Shown here: positions 7,126 through 8,099 of the stretch, piece by piece | Layout of the letters: each line of letters opens with the position of its first letter | Position numbering within the stretch: the first letter of the stretch is position 1 | Source of the DNA: Candidatus Acidiferrales bacterium | GTDB taxonomy: Bacteria > Acidobacteriota > Terriglobia > Acidiferrales > UBA7541 | Assembly: GCA_955651735.1 (NCBI GenBank) | Contig: CATPAM010000306.1 | Coordinates: forward strand, 1 to 8,099 | Direction of reading: 5' to 3' | DNA length: 8,099 nt | Notes under the pieces: model-generated | Databases searched by the model: none | Told to the model about the DNA's origin: nothing | What the model saw: the letters and a program-made list of their open reading frames with translations, nothing else | Position numbers and translations under genes: made by a program

Positions 7126-8019
7126 ATGGGAACGGTGAAGCTCATCGAATGCCCACGGGATGCGTGGCAAGGACTTCCAGATTTCATCCCCACCGAGTTC
7201 AAAGCAGAGTATTTGAAGGAACTCGTACTCGCCGGGTTCAAGCACATCGATGCAGTGAGTTTTGTTTCGCCGCAGCATGTGAAACAGATGGCCGACAGCG
7301 AAGAGGTAATGGCTAAATTTAACGCTTCCCTTCCCGTCGGAACGAAGCTGCCCGAAATCATCGGGATTGTTGTGAACGAGAAAGGACTTGAGCGAGCTCT
7401 GGCGACTCCTGGAATTACCACGATCGGCTATCCGTACTCGATCTCGGCTTATTTTCGGCGGGCGAATGCCAATATGACTCGCGAGGAATCTCGTGCCCTG
7501 GTAGAAACGATAAAGAAGGAGACAGCGGCCGCTAATCGTGGCCTGGTTATTTACATCTCCATGGCCTTCGGCAATCCTTATGATGAGCCGTGGGGGCCGG
7601 AGATTGTGCAGGACACTCTGGATTGGCTGAAAGACACTCGTGTGCGCACGGTTTCGCTGGCTGACACCGTGGGATCGGCCTCCCCGGAACAGGTGGGCGA
7701 TCTATTCCGCCAAGTGACGGACCACGTAGCGGGAATCGAACTCGGCGTTCATCTGCACAGCCGGCCGGAGAACGCGGAAGCGAAAATCCTTGCCGCGTAC
7801 GAAGCAGGATGCCGGCGCTTTGACAGTGCGTTGACAGGGCTTGGCGGCTGTCCCTTTGCGGGAGACAATCTAGTGGGAAACATCGCCACGGAGCAGGTGC
7901 TTGCGGCTTTGCGCAAAGCGGGCGCCGATCCGGGCATAGACAACGCGCGGCTCACCAAAGTCCTGGCCATGACCAGCGAGATTCGCGCCAAATACGCGCA
8001 CTTAGCAGTTTTGAATTAG
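7126..8019 (+). CDS. Hydroxymethylglutaryl-CoA lyase
   Basis: This 297-residue TIM-barrel lyase cleaves HMG-CoA to acetyl-CoA and acetoacetate, the last step of leucine degradation. Residues matched to the human enzyme from memory are Arg11-Asp12 (Arg41-Asp42), SFVSP (45-49), SLADTVG (177-183), the metal-ligand pair His209/His211 in HLH, the catalytic loop GLGGCPFA (238-245) with Cys242 (Cys266), and Asn252 in GNIATE. Asp42 replaces human Glu72, and there is a one-residue insertion between Cys242 and Asn252. Both traits, together with the ECPRDA start, recall a Bacteroidota-type subfamily. The start is ATG 7126, one base after the carboxylase TAA (TAAtATG), so translation is probably coupled; GGAG at 7107-7110 is rather far away. 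An in-frame GTG at 7093 lacks a ribosome-binding site. Other HMGL-like lyases or aldolases are possible, but the HLH and GGCP motifs with the operon context favour HMG-CoA lyase. Confidence 0.88.
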   Translation: MGTVKLIECPRDAWQGLPDFIPTEFKAEYLKELVLAGFKHIDAVSFVSPQHVKQMADSEEVMAKFNASLPVGTKLPEIIGIVVNEKGLERALATPGITTIGYPYSISAYFRRANANMTREESRALVETIKKETAAANRGLVIYISMAFGNPYDEPWGPEIVQDTLDWLKDTRVRTVSLADTVGSASPEQVGDLFRQVTDHVAGIELGVHLHSRPENAEAKILAAYEAGCRRFDSALTGLGGCPFAGDNLVGNIATEQVLAALRKAGADPGIDNARLTKVLAMTSEIRAKYAHLAVLN

Positions 8020-8032
8020 CGAGGCTTCTGCC

Positions 8033-8099
8033 ATGCACTCTACACTGATTCTTGAATTCAGCGGTGAAATCGCCAAGATCACGCTGAACCGTCCCGAAA
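8033..8099 (+). CDS. Enoyl-CoA hydratase/isomerase-family protein, N-terminal fragment
   Basis: ATG 8033 is preceded by GAGG (8021-8024) at 8-base spacing and lies 13 bases after the HMG-CoA lyase stop. The 22 visible residues run MHSTLILEF, then GEIAKITLNRPE, which is the characteristic first strand-turn of crotonase-fold proteins (xVAxITLNRPE). The gene is cut by the window end. In this operon the expected role is methylglutaconyl-CoA hydratase, linking the carboxylase and the lyase, but the family also includes other hydratases and isomerases. The active-site loops are not visible, so only the family can be supported. Confidence 0.75.
   Translation, partial: MHSTLILEFSGEIAKITLNRPE

Overview
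This is a chromosomal segment from a GC-rich Gram-negative bacterium, most likely an Acidobacteriota member. The phylum call is inference from recalled family resemblance: the C-terminus of the TolC-type efflux protein, a secreted WxPGxW-repeat protein, and acyl-CoA catabolism genes of a type shared with Bacteroidota. No mobile element, CRISPR array, tRNA or rRNA is visible.

Layout from left to right. Bases 1-321 (+) are the C-terminus of a TolC-family outer-membrane efflux protein. After a 125-bp gap holding a strong imperfect hairpin come the two subunits of a coenzyme-B12-dependent acyl-CoA mutase (447-2165 and 2174-2572, +). The convergent gene at 2652-3737 (-) encodes the ribosome-assembly GTPase RsgA. 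A gap of about 330 bp (3738-4067) holds palindromes, ambiguous small reading frames and a rho-independent terminator. The terminator belongs to the next gene, a secreted WxPGxW-repeat protein (4068-5150, -). A divergent intergenic region (5151-5447) then leads into a tightly packed + strand operon: a methylcrotonyl-CoA carboxylase-type carboxyltransferase (5448-7124), an HMG-CoA lyase (7126-8019), and the start of an enoyl-CoA hydratase-family gene (8033 to the window end).

The metabolic theme is branched-chain amino acid breakdown. The right-hand operon fits the lower leucine pathway: 3-methylcrotonyl-CoA to 3-methylglutaconyl-CoA, then HMG-CoA, then acetoacetate plus acetyl-CoA. The mutase would normally be annotated as methylmalonyl-CoA mutase. 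However, its two key substrate-discriminating positions are Phe103 and Gln221, where methylmalonyl-CoA mutases carry Tyr and Arg. This is the isobutyryl-CoA mutase signature, and it points to interconversion of isobutyryl-CoA (from valine) and n-butyryl-CoA rather than succinyl-CoA/methylmalonyl-CoA chemistry. That is the main observation in the window.

I see no wholly new multi-gene system. The secondary points of interest are a switch-like hairpin before the mutase, a possible small ORF with a perfect Shine-Dalgarno, an HMG-CoA lyase with a conservative change at an active-site acid, a carboxyltransferase without a biotin-carrying partner in view, and repeats overlapping the carboxylase promoter.
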